64,000 bases of DNA from Roseburia sp. (GTDB lineage: Bacteria; Bacillota_A; Clostridia; Lachnospirales; Lachnospiraceae): assembly GCA_019411365.1 (NCBI GenBank), contig DXQT01000002.1, positions 38,085-102,084 on the forward strand. The letters run 5' to 3'. Below are positions 38,544 through 48,142 of this stretch, in pieces; position 1 is the stretch's first letter; each line of letters starts with the position of its first letter. A model generated the notes under the pieces. It saw only the letters and a program-made list of their open reading frames with translations. It did not search any database and was not told the DNA's origin. A program made the translations under genes and the position numbers.

Positions 38544-39620
38544 TTAAATCCCCGCCGTATAATAAATCATATAAACAGCACACGGCAGTGCTGCGATCCA
38601 TATACAGAGCATACGTTTCAGATTCCGGTGGTAAATACCATCTAAAAGTCCGTACAATCCCATCATAACTGGTGCCATAATAATTCCCATTCCCGATAAA
38701 AGAGCTGCCGCAAAACTTAAGGCATACAATGGTGCCGCCCATTTCATACTCTGTTTTTCACTCATAAAGATCTGGTAAAACAAATACATTAACAATGGAA
38801 GGATAAATCCCGCCACGATTGCCTTTCCCTGCCAGATCCGCAATAAAAACATCGCCGACAGTGTATGTGTTGATGTAAAATTCCAGATATGGAACACAGA
38901 TAAAACAATCAGAAACAGTGCTGTTTTTTCCGCATCACCGCGAAACAGTACATTTCCGATCATTCCATACAACACATAACAGATGATGATCATAAAAAAT
39001 GGAAAAAATGTATGTGAAAACACCGCCGGAGCAATTCCTGTTATTTTACAGCACATTGCCACATACATCGTCCATGGGGATGTCACATCTTTTCTTACTT
39101 CCCCGACATCCCAGTACATATATTCATCCGTGATCGGATCATCCACTAAAAGCGTATCATGCACAACCGCAGAAACTTCTTCCGAAACATATCTTGCATC
39201 GTCATCATCAATATGCTGGTAATGATACGGAATCCATGCCTGCAAAAGGATCAGCGCCGCTGCAAGAATTCCAAAAATGATTTTCCATGCTCCGGCTTTC
39301 TTTTTTTTGTTTTCCAGCCTATTTTCTACTGTAACTAAGATACCACATCTGCGTATCAGAATTACCATGATAACAATGGAAACAATCACCAGAAATATCT
39401 TCCAAAGTGTGACAGCCTCGGTAAGCGTCCTTTTGCCAAGTATCATCGGCACCAGCAAAATCTGTCCCGATGCAAACATGCTTGCAAGTCCAAGCACCCA
39501 TGCGTTGCACAATTTTCTGACCGTTCCCTCTATTTTCAGATACCATACCCACAACAATCCAAACCAGACCGGAAGTACTACGAAAAGCATTCCTGTATAA
39601 AGTAGATTCTTATAAATCAT
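38544..39620 (-). CDS. Membrane protein, N-terminal part of a possibly split protein (DUF6077-like)
   Basis: 359 residues with about nine membrane segments and an outer acidic loop (HIDDDDARYVSEEV) carrying five Asp residues near the first long loop. This is similar in place to the loop of GT-C glycosyltransferases. The ATG at 39620 has GGAG upstream and is preferred to 39635. The C-terminus (MIYYTAGI then stop) is abrupt, and the following gene continues in the same frame. It may be a polymer or sugar-transfer membrane enzyme, or a nonsense-split pseudogene pair. It overlaps the Wzz-like gene by 11 bases. Confidence 0.5.
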   Translation of the reverse strand: MIYKNLLYTGMLFVVLPVWFGLLWVWYLKIEGTVRKLCNAWVLGLASMFASGQILLVPMILGKRTLTEAVTLWKIFLVIVSIVIMVILIRRCGILVTVENRLENKKKKAGAWKIIFGILAAALILLQAWIPYHYQHIDDDDARYVSEEVSAVVHDTLLVDDPITDEYMYWDVGEVRKDVTSPWTMYVAMCCKITGIAPAVFSHTFFPFFMIIICYVLYGMIGNVLFRGDAEKTALFLIVLSVFHIWNFTSTHTLSAMFLLRIWQGKAIVAGFILPLLMYLFYQIFMSEKQSMKWAAPLYALSFAAALLSGMGIIMAPVMMGLYGLLDGIYHRNLKRMLCIWIAALPCAVYMIYYTAGI

Positions 39621-40896
39621 ATACCAGCACTCCATCCAGATGGATATGGTTGATCTCAGCCGTATTCTTTAACATATAAAGTTCTTCCGTTCTGACATTT
39701 CTGCGTCCGCAGATGACAAGATTACTGTCGCAAAGCAATGCCGTCTGATATCCTTCGGATATTGCCGACACATCCCTTCCATTGACCAGAATGTATTCAT
39801 ACTGCTTTGAGAAGCGATCCAGAAGCTCTTTGAACTTTTCATTTCCAACAAGATCAAATCCCTGTTCCTGTTTCAAATTTCTCTTTACGGTGTCTAAGTA
39901 GTCATTCATCTGCTGTAACTTTAATTCTGTCGTATTCCCCATAACATAGGCACTTAAAGATGCATCATCACTGTCAGTTGCATTCAGGTCGATCAGCAGA
40001 GTCTTTTTCTTTTCATTTGCATAGCACATCGCAAGACGCAATGCTGTGGTATCCGCAGTTCTTCCGACCGGCAGACAGTTAATCTTAAGGCATCCTTCTG
40101 CTTTTTGTCCATTCAAAAACATAGCCGCTTTTTTATAGGTTTCTTCATCTTCATTCTTTTTTGTGATCACATCAACGATCTGTGTCTCTAAACATTCCTG
40201 CACTTCCTGTGCATCCTTCGGTTTTTTATAAATCATCATCCACAATGTATATAAAACAACCTCAAGCATAATGCCAAGTAAAATACCTGCGATCACTGCT
40301 TTTAATACTCCCTGGCGGAACTCAGAACTGGAGATGGTATAAGTTTCAAGCTTTGTCACCTCCCGCTGGGACTGCGGTTCATCAAATACAGTAAAACACT
40401 GTGTGCCGACCTGTTTCTTTGTCACGGTATCCAATGCCTGAAGAAGTCCGTTCACAAAAGCATACGCTTCCTCTTCGTCATTTACGGTATAATCCCAGCT
40501 CGTTCTCGGATACACCACATAAAAAGTAATAATGTCCGATGCCTCTGTCTGTTCACACTCAAACATATCCGTAAATGCCTGTTTTGTCAGATCGATTCCT
40601 GTCACTTTACAGAATTCGTCGTACACACTGCTGCTCTTTGCAATTTTCATAATATCATTGCCACGCTCCACAGTACTTCCGGAATTATAATCTTTTAAAA
40701 GCACCGAAGTCTCCACCTGCATTCTGTCATCATAGACTTCTGCATCAATATAAGGCATCAGGGTTTTTGCCTTGTATCCACCGACGATCACTGCAAAAAC
40801 TGCCGCAAAGACAGCCGCAAGCCACCATTTTCTTAAGTTATACTGCAGCACATCCATCAAACTGTATTCTTTTCTGCTCTCATATCTCTGATTCAT
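39610..40896 (-). CDS. Wzz-like chain-length protein with degenerate BY-kinase-like tail
   Basis: 428 residues. Two membrane segments (~27-46 and ~200-222) flank a ~150-residue outer domain, as in Wzz/CapA co-polymerases. The cytoplasmic C-terminal ~195 residues look like the bacterial tyrosine kinase ATPase domain, with TLLIDLNATDSDDASL where LLIDxDLR is expected. The Walker A loop is GRTADTTAL instead of GxGKS/T, and the Walker B position reads YILVNGRD. No Tyr cluster is seen at the C-terminus. It likely controls chain length without kinase activity. It lies next to the sugar transferase gene and upstream of the Wzy-like gene. Confidence 0.7.
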   Translation of the reverse strand: MNQRYESRKEYSLMDVLQYNLRKWWLAAVFAAVFAVIVGGYKAKTLMPYIDAEVYDDRMQVETSVLLKDYNSGSTVERGNDIMKIAKSSSVYDEFCKVTGIDLTKQAFTDMFECEQTEASDIITFYVVYPRTSWDYTVNDEEEAYAFVNGLLQALDTVTKKQVGTQCFTVFDEPQSQREVTKLETYTISSSEFRQGVLKAVIAGILLGIMLEVVLYTLWMMIYKKPKDAQEVQECLETQIVDVITKKNEDEETYKKAAMFLNGQKAEGCLKINCLPVGRTADTTALRLAMCYANEKKKTLLIDLNATDSDDASLSAYVMGNTTELKLQQMNDYLDTVKRNLKQEQGFDLVGNEKFKELLDRFSKQYEYILVNGRDVSAISEGYQTALLCDSNLVICGRRNVRTEELYMLKNTAEINHIHLDGVLVYDL

Positions 40897-40910
40897 ATCA
40901 GGTCTCCTTT

Positions 40911-42332
40911 CTATTCTCCGCCTTTTTCAAACACCACTTTTATCGTCTTTAAAATGATCTTGATATCCAGTCCCAGACTCCAGTTATCAATATACTGTAC
41001 ATCCAGTTTCACGACATCCTCAAAATCAGTAATCTCGTTCCGTCCGCTTACCTGCCATAATCCGGTAATGCCCGGTTTTGCACTTAAACGGCGTTTCTGG
41101 TGTGATTCATACTGTTTGAACTCATCTACCGTCGGTGGTCTTGTACCGACCAGACTCATATCACCTTTCAAAACGTTGAAAAACTGTGGAAGCTCATCGA
41201 TACTGGTCTTACGGATAAATTTTCCAACCTTCGTAATACGCGGGTCATCTTTCATTTTAAACATCAGACCATTCATCTCATTCTGGCTTTCCAGTTCTTT
41301 TTTGCGTTCCTCTGCATCCTTATACATCGAACGGAACTTATAGATCTTAAAAAATCTTCCATTCTTGCCGACACGCTTCTGTGCGAAAAACAGAGGTCCC
41401 GGAGATTCGATCAAAAGCGGCGGTGCTAAAAAGACCGTCACAACTGCCGTGATCACAAGTCCCACGATCGAACCTGCGATGTCCATCACACGCTTGATCA
41501 TAAGCATTTTCCAGTCATAGGACTGATTGGAAAATGTGACGACCGGTATATTTCCCAGCATGTTAAAAGTTTTATGGTAATCATCAAACTTGTTTAAGAT
41601 CTCAATCGTGACATGTACGGTTGCCCCCATATCCTCAAAACGGTTGACCACCTCCGCAAGCGAATCTCCTGTCTCATACGGCACACTGATAAAAACTTCA
41701 TCCACAATCTGTTCTTTTACATACTGGAACATATTATCATAAGTGGCAACGACAGGAACACCATGATACCATTTTCCAATCTGGTTTTCATCAATGATCG
41801 CAATACTTGCAAGACGATGGATCCAGTCTCCGGAATGGTCTGCATCCGCGATCACCTCTTCCACACGTTCTGCCGTTGTGACCAGAAATACCTGATTATT
41901 TGCTCTTTTGTTACGGTAAACATGCAGCAGATAATATTTAATGATAATATGCATGCCAAAATACAGGCACATATTTACCAGCGCAATACAAAAATAAACA
42001 CCTCGGGAAGCCTCCGCATTATTGTGCTGTAAAAAAATGGTCAGCGCTGTCACACATACTAACACAACGCTCGCTTTGATTGCTGCCCACAACTCCTGAA
42101 ATACACTTCGGTCAATAAAACGATTATCAATATCCGAAAAGAGCATTACCAGCATGTAAACAACCATTACGATGCCAAAGCTCTCCATCAGCTCTATCTT
42201 CATATTTGCGACGGATACATTTCGATAACCCACCAGCCACAGATAACCGCCCCCGAAATAACTTACGGCAAAGCATATCAGATCCGCCAGCAGTAAAATG
42301 ATACTCTGAATTTTTTCTCTTGTCTGGTACAT
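40911..42332 (-). CDS. Exopolysaccharide polyprenyl glycosylphosphotransferase (CpsE-like)
   Basis: About 473 residues with four to five N-terminal membrane segments, a Rossmann-like middle domain (PVVATYDNMFQYV) and the C-terminal sugar transferase domain: MIKRVMDIAGSIVGL, FFKIYKFRSMY, IRKTSIDELPQFFNVL and SLVGTRPPTVDEF. The GTRPPT form is typical of glucose- or galactose-1-phosphate transferases that initiate repeat units on undecaprenyl phosphate. The ATG at 42332 with AAAGGA upstream is preferred over 42368. It stands next to the Wzz-like gene and probably starts the Wzx/Wzy glycan. Confidence 0.9.
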   Translation of the reverse strand: MYQTREKIQSIILLLADLICFAVSYFGGGYLWLVGYRNVSVANMKIELMESFGIVMVVYMLVMLFSDIDNRFIDRSVFQELWAAIKASVVLVCVTALTIFLQHNNAEASRGVYFCIALVNMCLYFGMHIIIKYYLLHVYRNKRANNQVFLVTTAERVEEVIADADHSGDWIHRLASIAIIDENQIGKWYHGVPVVATYDNMFQYVKEQIVDEVFISVPYETGDSLAEVVNRFEDMGATVHVTIEILNKFDDYHKTFNMLGNIPVVTFSNQSYDWKMLMIKRVMDIAGSIVGLVITAVVTVFLAPPLLIESPGPLFFAQKRVGKNGRFFKIYKFRSMYKDAEERKKELESQNEMNGLMFKMKDDPRITKVGKFIRKTSIDELPQFFNVLKGDMSLVGTRPPTVDEFKQYESHQKRRLSAKPGITGLWQVSGRNEITDFEDVVKLDVQYIDNWSLGLDIKIILKTIKVVFEKGGE

Positions 42333-42393
42333 GTCAAGTCCTTTCCTGTTCCTTTTCCCCGGTTTCATGCCCAGGTGTCACTGTTTCTTCCTG

Positions 42394-44448
42394 TCATTTA
42401 TTCTGGTAATAATATTCCGCACTGCGTTTTCCCAACGAAAAAATCAGTTTCCATTCCGTTTCGCGCGGAACAATAAACACACAGTCAAATCCCAGGTTCA
42501 GGTTCACATCGCACGTCCGGCGCAGTTTTAATGCATCGGCGACATCCGCTCTCGGATATCTTTTCAATTCCGCTGTGACCACAGTGCCGTCCGGCATCAC
42601 TGCTTTTATATCAACTGGAAGTACCTTTCCATTCCATGTCCTTGCAAGTGCCCATCCACAACAGACCACACTGCCATCCTGATATTCCTGTCTGTCAATG
42701 TGATACAGAATCTTCCGCACTCTAAAAGGTACATTCTGCATTTCTTCTATCTGTACATTCCCTGCATCCTGCCTTAGCAGCTGCTCTAAGGGAACGATCT
42801 TTGTTCCCATCACACGCTGCATATTGCGCACCGGAACGCTGCCCTTTCCCAGATATGCCTGAAAATTCTCCTCCATCCTGCCAAACTGTTCTTTTAATTC
42901 CTTACTGATTCCGTAAGCTGCTAACAGCTCATCCAGCGGAGTGCCTTTTCCTCCCATGATCTGGTAATATGCAAAATAAAGTGCACGGTATAATACAAAT
43001 AACTTTGGTACCGGAAAGAAAAACGTCCACTCATAATCAATGACTGTCCATTCTGCTTCCTCTATTTTCATCTCACTGCCTGCAGGAATCAAAATATTGG
43101 CAAATATCATATCGATATCGCATATATCCACCGCTTCAGTTTCCTCTGTAAAATGAACCTCTCCAAACACTTTTCGGAAATCTTCGGTTGGCGTAAACAG
43201 GTGTTTTCCACCATATTCCATGATACGTTTTGCATAATCATCAAGGATACGCTTCACCAGTTCCGTCTGATTTCTTTCAATCGCCCGCTCCATCACATCC
43301 TGCAGTGTGACACCGGGATCAAAACCGGATACGGCTGCATCATTTTTTGTATGACAGGCGCAGAATCTGATTTTCTCATTACTGTCCGCATAGCACGATG
43401 ACAATTTTTCGTATGACTTCTCCATATGACAGATATGCTCTCTTCCTTCCGGATAAAGTGCATATTTTCTGACACTTTTTTCTCCATCCGCTTTCTTGCA
43501 GATATCCGTGCGGATGGCAAACTGCCTTGCCCTCTCATTGGAATATTTTGAATAAATCACACGCTGTTCTCCGGTCCTATTTCCTGCCTCGATCAAAAAG
43601 GAATTGGCAAGTTCTCCAAATAACCCTTCTGCCAGAACCGTATCAAAAACTTTTTTCTCATCAAAAAGCTGTAATCTGTCCCTGTCAAAATTTCTCCGGT
43701 TGTCGGAAAGTTCTCCCCTTCCCGGAAGATATTCATCCGAATAGATACAGGATGGGAACTTGTGATCCGGATATGGGTAATAGCTGTAAATTCCCGAAAA
43801 TCCTGCTTCTTTTAAGATCTGTTCATACTCTTTTCTGGTATAGACCCTCGCCTCACCGTGCCTGTCATCCTCTGTGAATCGTTCCGGATCCTTATCATAA
43901 TTTTCCAGTCCGGCAAAATATCCCCCGCGGTATTCCTCCTGACACCCCGCAAAATATTTCAGTCCCAGACGGTTGGCATCCGCCACATAGAGTTTCCCGT
44001 TGTCAGATAAGTGTTCTCTCATACAGGAAAGCTCATTTTGAAATTTTGAAAATTCGCCTGCAATCAATATCATGTCATAGGCCTGATCCTGATACAGTAC
44101 ATTTGTTTCCGGTTTTGTATCCGAAGCCGGAACAACCAGAACCGTCAGATTGCCGGCATTTTCATAACGCACCCGTAAAATGTCAGCTTCCTCTTCACTC
44201 TCCACCACTGCCGTCACATGTAACGCCATAGAAAGCAGTTTTCCTGTCAGTGCACCGCATCCTGCATTCCGCTCTAAAACATGCATCTGCTTTGTCACCG
44301 GCAGAAATGCGATCAGGTTCTCCCTGATATCCGACAGATGAAAAAGGTACGGATAGGATGCCTGTTCCATGATGATCTGCGGATAGGCTTTTTCATTATT
44401 CTGTTGTATGATCTCTTTCAGCCCCTCCGGCACGTTCACATGTCCCAT
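42394..44448 (-). CDS. Methyltransferase/kinase-like protein resembling the WbdD chain terminator
   Basis: 684 residues. An N-terminal class I SAM methyltransferase domain (~35-205) shows motif I VLERNAGCGALTGKL and YDMILIAGEF. The middle (~300-540) looks like an aminoglycoside-phosphotransferase-type kinase lobe: a candidate Lys in SVRKYAL, Glu in HMEKSYEKL, a catalytic-loop-like DIDMIFANILI (D-x4-N, the usual His replaced by Asp) and VIDYEW in place of the DFG-like Asp. A C-terminal beta domain (~575-684, CCGWALARTW) completes it. E. coli WbdD is a methyltransferase-kinase that caps glycans recognised by a Wzt C-terminal domain; here the gene lies 23 bases after such a Wzt. Function is inferred; the kinase motifs are weak. 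Confidence 0.6.
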   Translation of the reverse strand: MGHVNVPEGLKEIIQQNNEKAYPQIIMEQASYPYLFHLSDIRENLIAFLPVTKQMHVLERNAGCGALTGKLLSMALHVTAVVESEEEADILRVRYENAGNLTVLVVPASDTKPETNVLYQDQAYDMILIAGEFSKFQNELSCMREHLSDNGKLYVADANRLGLKYFAGCQEEYRGGYFAGLENYDKDPERFTEDDRHGEARVYTRKEYEQILKEAGFSGIYSYYPYPDHKFPSCIYSDEYLPGRGELSDNRRNFDRDRLQLFDEKKVFDTVLAEGLFGELANSFLIEAGNRTGEQRVIYSKYSNERARQFAIRTDICKKADGEKSVRKYALYPEGREHICHMEKSYEKLSSCYADSNEKIRFCACHTKNDAAVSGFDPGVTLQDVMERAIERNQTELVKRILDDYAKRIMEYGGKHLFTPTEDFRKVFGEVHFTEETEAVDICDIDMIFANILIPAGSEMKIEEAEWTVIDYEWTFFFPVPKLFVLYRALYFAYYQIMGGKGTPLDELLAAYGISKELKEQFGRMEENFQAYLGKGSVPVRNMQRVMGTKIVPLEQLLRQDAGNVQIEEMQNVPFRVRKILYHIDRQEYQDGSVVCCGWALARTWNGKVLPVDIKAVMPDGTVVTAELKRYPRADVADALKLRRTCDVNLNLGFDCVFIVPRETEWKLIFSLGKRSAEYYYQNK

Positions 44449-44471
44449 TGCTTCCTCACTTTTACGTTCTT

Positions 44472-45746
44472 CTATTCGTCACATTTTTCAATCGTAACTT
44501 CTGAATTCATATCATAAAAACCGACGGTATTTTTGTCGGATACCACCGTCACACCGACCACATCATATAATCTGTGGTACGCGCGGAACTCTCCGCCGAC
44601 ATAACCGGTGCAGCTGATGGATAACAGATATTCGCCGCCCTGCATATCCATGTTCTGGCGGAATGTCGCAACATAGGTATCACCTGTCTTTGCCATCCCG
44701 ATGCCCACTTTTTCAAACATCGTGTTTGTTCCGGTAACAGCAGTTCCCTGTACGGTTTTAAATGTATAAGTAAAAATCGGATCCTGTATATCAGAGAGGA
44801 ATTTCACCTTGGATTTGATGGTAAAAGAAGTCCCCTTCTGGATACAGTTCGTATAATTGCCATATTCATCGATCAGTGCAAAGTCAATGATCTCCGCCTC
44901 ACCGGTTCCATATTCATTGACATCCGGGTTGAGCTGGTAATTTGATTTCCAGAGCTTCTTTCCATCGGACGCATCATTCTCTAAAATTTTACCGCCGGCG
45001 ATCTTGTCTGAGTTCTTAAGCAGAACCTTTTTGTAAAGGTTGATCATATCCTTGGCATTTCCCTCTGCCAGTTTATCTCCTTTATTGAGTAAGATGACAC
45101 GGTCACAATATTTTGCCACACTGCTGATATCGTGGCTGACGAACAGGATGGTCTTTCCCTGCGCCTTGAAATCCTCAAACTTTTTATAACATTTTGCCTG
45201 AAAAAATACATCTCCGACCGATAATGCCTCATCCACGATCAGGATCTCCGGATCAATATTGATCGCCACCGCAAACGCAAGCCGGACAAACATACCGCTC
45301 GAATAGGTCTTACACGGCTGATGCACGAAATCACCGATATCTGCAAATTTTAAGATATCATCTAACCTTGCATCCATCTCCTCGCGGGAAAATCCCATCA
45401 TCATACCGTTTAGATAGACATTTTCGATTCCGGTATACTCCATATTAAATCCGGCACCAAGCTCTAACAGTGCGGAAATCCTTCCATCGATTTCCACCTC
45501 GCCGCTCGTCGGACTTAAAACACCTGTAATTATTTTTAAAATGGTAGATTTTCCGGAACCATTCGTTCCGATGATGCCGATCGTCTCACCTTTTTTTACT
45601 TCAAACGACACATGCTTTAATGCATGATGTTCTTTGAAATGGTTCTTTCTGACCAGTCCAAGTGCATCCTTTAACCGGTCAGAAGGTTTATCATAAAGTT
45701 TGTAGACCTTGCAGACATCCTCTACCCTGATTGCTAAATTATCCAT
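44472..45746 (-). CDS. wzt: Wzt-type ABC ATPase with C-terminal carbohydrate-binding-like domain
   Basis: 424 residues. The ATPase part (~1-240) has Walker A (GTNGSGKST), signature YSSGMFVRLAFA and Walker B (EILIVDEALSVGD). The C-terminal ~160 residues (from EAEIIDFALIDEYGNYTNC) form a beta-sandwich like the Wzt_C domain, which binds the finished end of a polymer in E. coli O8/O9a. The presence of this domain predicts a terminal modification on the exported glycan. The permease gene is 39 bases upstream and the WbdD-like gene 23 bases downstream, which fits a capped ABC-exported polysaccharide. Distinct from the shorter TagH-like ATPase at 5851. Confidence 0.88.
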   Translation of the reverse strand: MDNLAIRVEDVCKVYKLYDKPSDRLKDALGLVRKNHFKEHHALKHVSFEVKKGETIGIIGTNGSGKSTILKIITGVLSPTSGEVEIDGRISALLELGAGFNMEYTGIENVYLNGMMMGFSREEMDARLDDILKFADIGDFVHQPCKTYSSGMFVRLAFAVAINIDPEILIVDEALSVGDVFFQAKCYKKFEDFKAQGKTILFVSHDISSVAKYCDRVILLNKGDKLAEGNAKDMINLYKKVLLKNSDKIAGGKILENDASDGKKLWKSNYQLNPDVNEYGTGEAEIIDFALIDEYGNYTNCIQKGTSFTIKSKVKFLSDIQDPIFTYTFKTVQGTAVTGTNTMFEKVGIGMAKTGDTYVATFRQNMDMQGGEYLLSISCTGYVGGEFRAYHRLYDVVGVTVVSDKNTVGFYDMNSEVTIEKCDE

Positions 45747-45784
45747 ACTATCCTCATTCCACAGTTTTCATTCTTGCGATGCTC

Positions 45785-46618
45785 TTACAGCACATCTGCG
45801 AAATGTACACGCAGACGCTTAAACATGGTCGTTCCTGCCCAGAGAATAAACAGCGTGATTCCCCAGAACCACAATGTCAGTCCCGGATATTCCCAGAATG
45901 CCGTTTTATTGATCAGTGCATCCCTGTATCCCGAAACAATATAATACATCGGATTTAGCTTAAGCAGGAGCACAGCCCATTTAGGAATGCCCTGCATGCT
46001 CTCAAAATTCCACATGATCGGTGTTACCCACATTCCGATCTGCAAAAGAATGGCGACAACCTCTTTCATGTCACGGAAAAACACCGTCACGGCGCTTGTC
46101 GCATAGATCAGTCCTGCCGTAAACATCACCATGCAAAACGAATAATAAACCACCTGAAGCACATAAAGATCCGGATAAAATCCCATAACGGCAAAAACAA
46201 CCAGCATAAATACCACAAAAAAAGCGTGTGTGAACAATGCAGAGATCAGTTTTACCACCGGAAGTGCATCGATCTGGAATACGACCTTTTTGACCAGATA
46301 ACTGTATTCATCAAGAACCCCGGTTCCTCCATTTAAAGCCTCCTGAAAATAAAACCACGGCACAAGACCGCCCATCAGCCAGAGTACAAACGGCACCTCG
46401 ATTCCTGTTCTTAAATCATTAACTTTCTGATGTAGTCCAAACTCAAAGACAAACCAGTATAAAAGCACCGTGATTACCGGCTGTATGAAAGCCCATATCA
46501 CGCCAAAATAAGAACCCGCAAATTTTTTTTTAAAATCATTTTTGGCAAGATTGCCGATGAGTTTACGGCTGGCAATCAGACGTTTTGGCAGGCAGACATT
46601 TTTCTTCTTTTCTGTCAT
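45785..46618 (-). CDS. wzm: Wzm-type ABC permease
   Basis: 277 residues, six predicted membrane segments. The start region NLAKNDFKKKFAGSYFGVIW followed by FIQPVITVLLYW is the mark of polysaccharide exporter permeases. It is co-transcribed with the Wzt gene and follows rmlC by 11 bases. The rhamnose genes just upstream suggest that a rhamnose-containing polymer is exported, as in rhamnan-rich wall polysaccharides of streptococci and lactococci. The start has AGGAG and a good spacing. Confidence 0.88.
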   Translation of the reverse strand: MTEKKKNVCLPKRLIASRKLIGNLAKNDFKKKFAGSYFGVIWAFIQPVITVLLYWFVFEFGLHQKVNDLRTGIEVPFVLWLMGGLVPWFYFQEALNGGTGVLDEYSYLVKKVVFQIDALPVVKLISALFTHAFFVVFMLVVFAVMGFYPDLYVLQVVYYSFCMVMFTAGLIYATSAVTVFFRDMKEVVAILLQIGMWVTPIMWNFESMQGIPKWAVLLLKLNPMYYIVSGYRDALINKTAFWEYPGLTLWFWGITLFILWAGTTMFKRLRVHFADVL

Positions 46619-46628
46619 ATGAGTGCTC

Positions 46629-47213
46629 CTATCTTACAATTCCCCGTTCCTTACAATATGCATCGAATCCACCGTGCACTTTATCCTTATCAGAAAGGAT
46701 CAGATCCGCCTGTGTCATTCCTTCCGGCATTGGCCATTCAACACCGATTGCCGGATCATTCCAGAGAATACCGCCCTCGTCATTTGGATGATAGAAATCA
46801 GTAACCTTATAGCAGAACTCTGCATAATCAGACAGCACGATAAAGCCATGTGCAAAATTCTTTGGTACAAAAAACTGCTTTTTATTTTCCGCAGTCAGAA
46901 CGATACCAAACCATTTTCCGAATGTCTCAGAACCTTCTCTTAAATCCACTGCAACGTCAAATACCTCTCCGCTTACCACACGCACCAACTTGTCCTGCGG
47001 ATGGTTGATCTGGAAATGTAATCCTCTTAACACGCCTTTTTTCGATGCAGACTGGTTATCCTGTACAAACTGGCAGTCGATCCCTGCCTCTTTAAAATCG
47101 TTGTAATTGTAGGTTTCCATGAAATATCCTCTGGCATCCCCGAAGACTGCCGGCTCAATTACTTTGAGTCCATCGATTCCATTACAGTCATGTGTTACCT
47201 TTATTTTTCCCAT
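46629..47213 (-). CDS. rmlC: dTDP-4-dehydrorhamnose 3,5-epimerase
   Basis: 194 residues, the normal size. The cupin fold motifs are present: FGDARGYFMETYN, VLRGLHFQ with the catalytic His, and FAHGFIVLSDYAEFCYKV with the catalytic Asp/Tyr region. It converts dTDP-4-keto-6-deoxyglucose to the 4-keto-L-rhamnose form. It sits between the Wzm gene and rmlA with a 26-base spacer, and is one of four rml genes, though not in canonical A-C-B-D order. The product feeds L-rhamnose units to the local transferases. Confidence 0.92.
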   Translation of the reverse strand: MGKIKVTHDCNGIDGLKVIEPAVFGDARGYFMETYNYNDFKEAGIDCQFVQDNQSASKKGVLRGLHFQINHPQDKLVRVVSGEVFDVAVDLREGSETFGKWFGIVLTAENKKQFFVPKNFAHGFIVLSDYAEFCYKVTDFYHPNDEGGILWNDPAIGVEWPMPEGMTQADLILSDKDKVHGGFDAYCKERGIVR

Positions 47214-47239
47214 AATTATTGATCCTCACTATCTGTTTT

Positions 47240-48118
47240 TTAAAGTCCCTTGGCAACTTCTACTAAATATTTGCCGTAATCAGTCTTAAGAAGCGGTTCT
47301 GCAAGTTTTAACAACTGCTCTTTATCTATAAATCCGCGTTTGTATGCGATCTCTTCGATACAGGACACATAAAGTCCCTGACGTTTCTGGATCGCTGACA
47401 CAAAATCTGCAGCCGCAAGCAGCATATCGTGGTTTCCTGTATCAAGCCATGCAAATCCCCTGCCAAGTGTCTCAACGCTCAGATCACCACGCTCTAAATA
47501 CGCATTATTTACAGATGTGATCTCGATCTCACCTCTTGCAGACGGCTTTACATTTTTTGCGATCTCTACAACATCATTGTCATAAAAATAAAGTCCCGGC
47601 ACAGCATAATTTGACTTTGGATGCTCCGGTTTTTCCTCGATAGAAAGAGCTTTTCCGTTCTCATCAAACTCTACCACGCCGTATTCTCTCGGATCTCTGA
47701 CATAGTAGCCAAAAATCGTAGCACCCTTTTCATTCTGTGTGCGTTCAGCTGCACTACGCAGAACCTTTGAAAAGTTTTGTCCGTAGAAAATATTATCTCC
47801 AAGAACCAATGCAACCGCATCATTTCCAATAAACTTTTCACCGATAATAAATGCATCTGCCAGGCCCCTTGGCTGTTCCTGCACGGCATAAGAAAAACTC
47901 ATGCCAAGCTGGCTTCCGTCTCCAAATAACTCTTCAAACACCGGCAGATCTCTCGGTGTGGAAATAATCAGAATCTCTCTTATGCCGGCAAGCATCAGTG
48001 TAGATAACGGATAATAGATCATCGGCTTATCATACACCGGCATAATCTGTTTTGAAATCGCCTTTGTTAACGGATATAACCTTGTTCCGGAACCACCTGC
48101 TAAAATAATACCTTTCAT
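47240..48118 (-). CDS. rmlA: Glucose-1-phosphate thymidylyltransferase
   Basis: 292 residues: [17 protein letters not shown] (nucleotide site), [17 protein letters not shown] and LGDNIFYG are hallmarks of RmlA. The frame opens at 48175, but AAGGAGG five bases before the ATG at 48118 sets the start. It activates glucose-1-phosphate to dTDP-glucose, the first rhamnose step. A hairpin and a -10-like box lie in the 83-base gap before it, so an internal promoter or attenuation point is possible. Confidence 0.93.
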   Translation of the reverse strand: MKGIILAGGSGTRLYPLTKAISKQIMPVYDKPMIYYPLSTLMLAGIREILIISTPRDLPVFEELFGDGSQLGMSFSYAVQEQPRGLADAFIIGEKFIGNDAVALVLGDNIFYGQNFSKVLRSAAERTQNEKGATIFGYYVRDPREYGVVEFDENGKALSIEEKPEHPKSNYAVPGLYFYDNDVVEIAKNVKPSARGEIEITSVNNAYLERGDLSVETLGRGFAWLDTGNHDMLLAAADFVSAIQKRQGLYVSCIEEIAYKRGFIDKEQLLKLAEPLLKTDYGKYLVEVAKGL

Positions 48119-48142
48119 ATAATCCTCCTTGTTTTCACGTCC

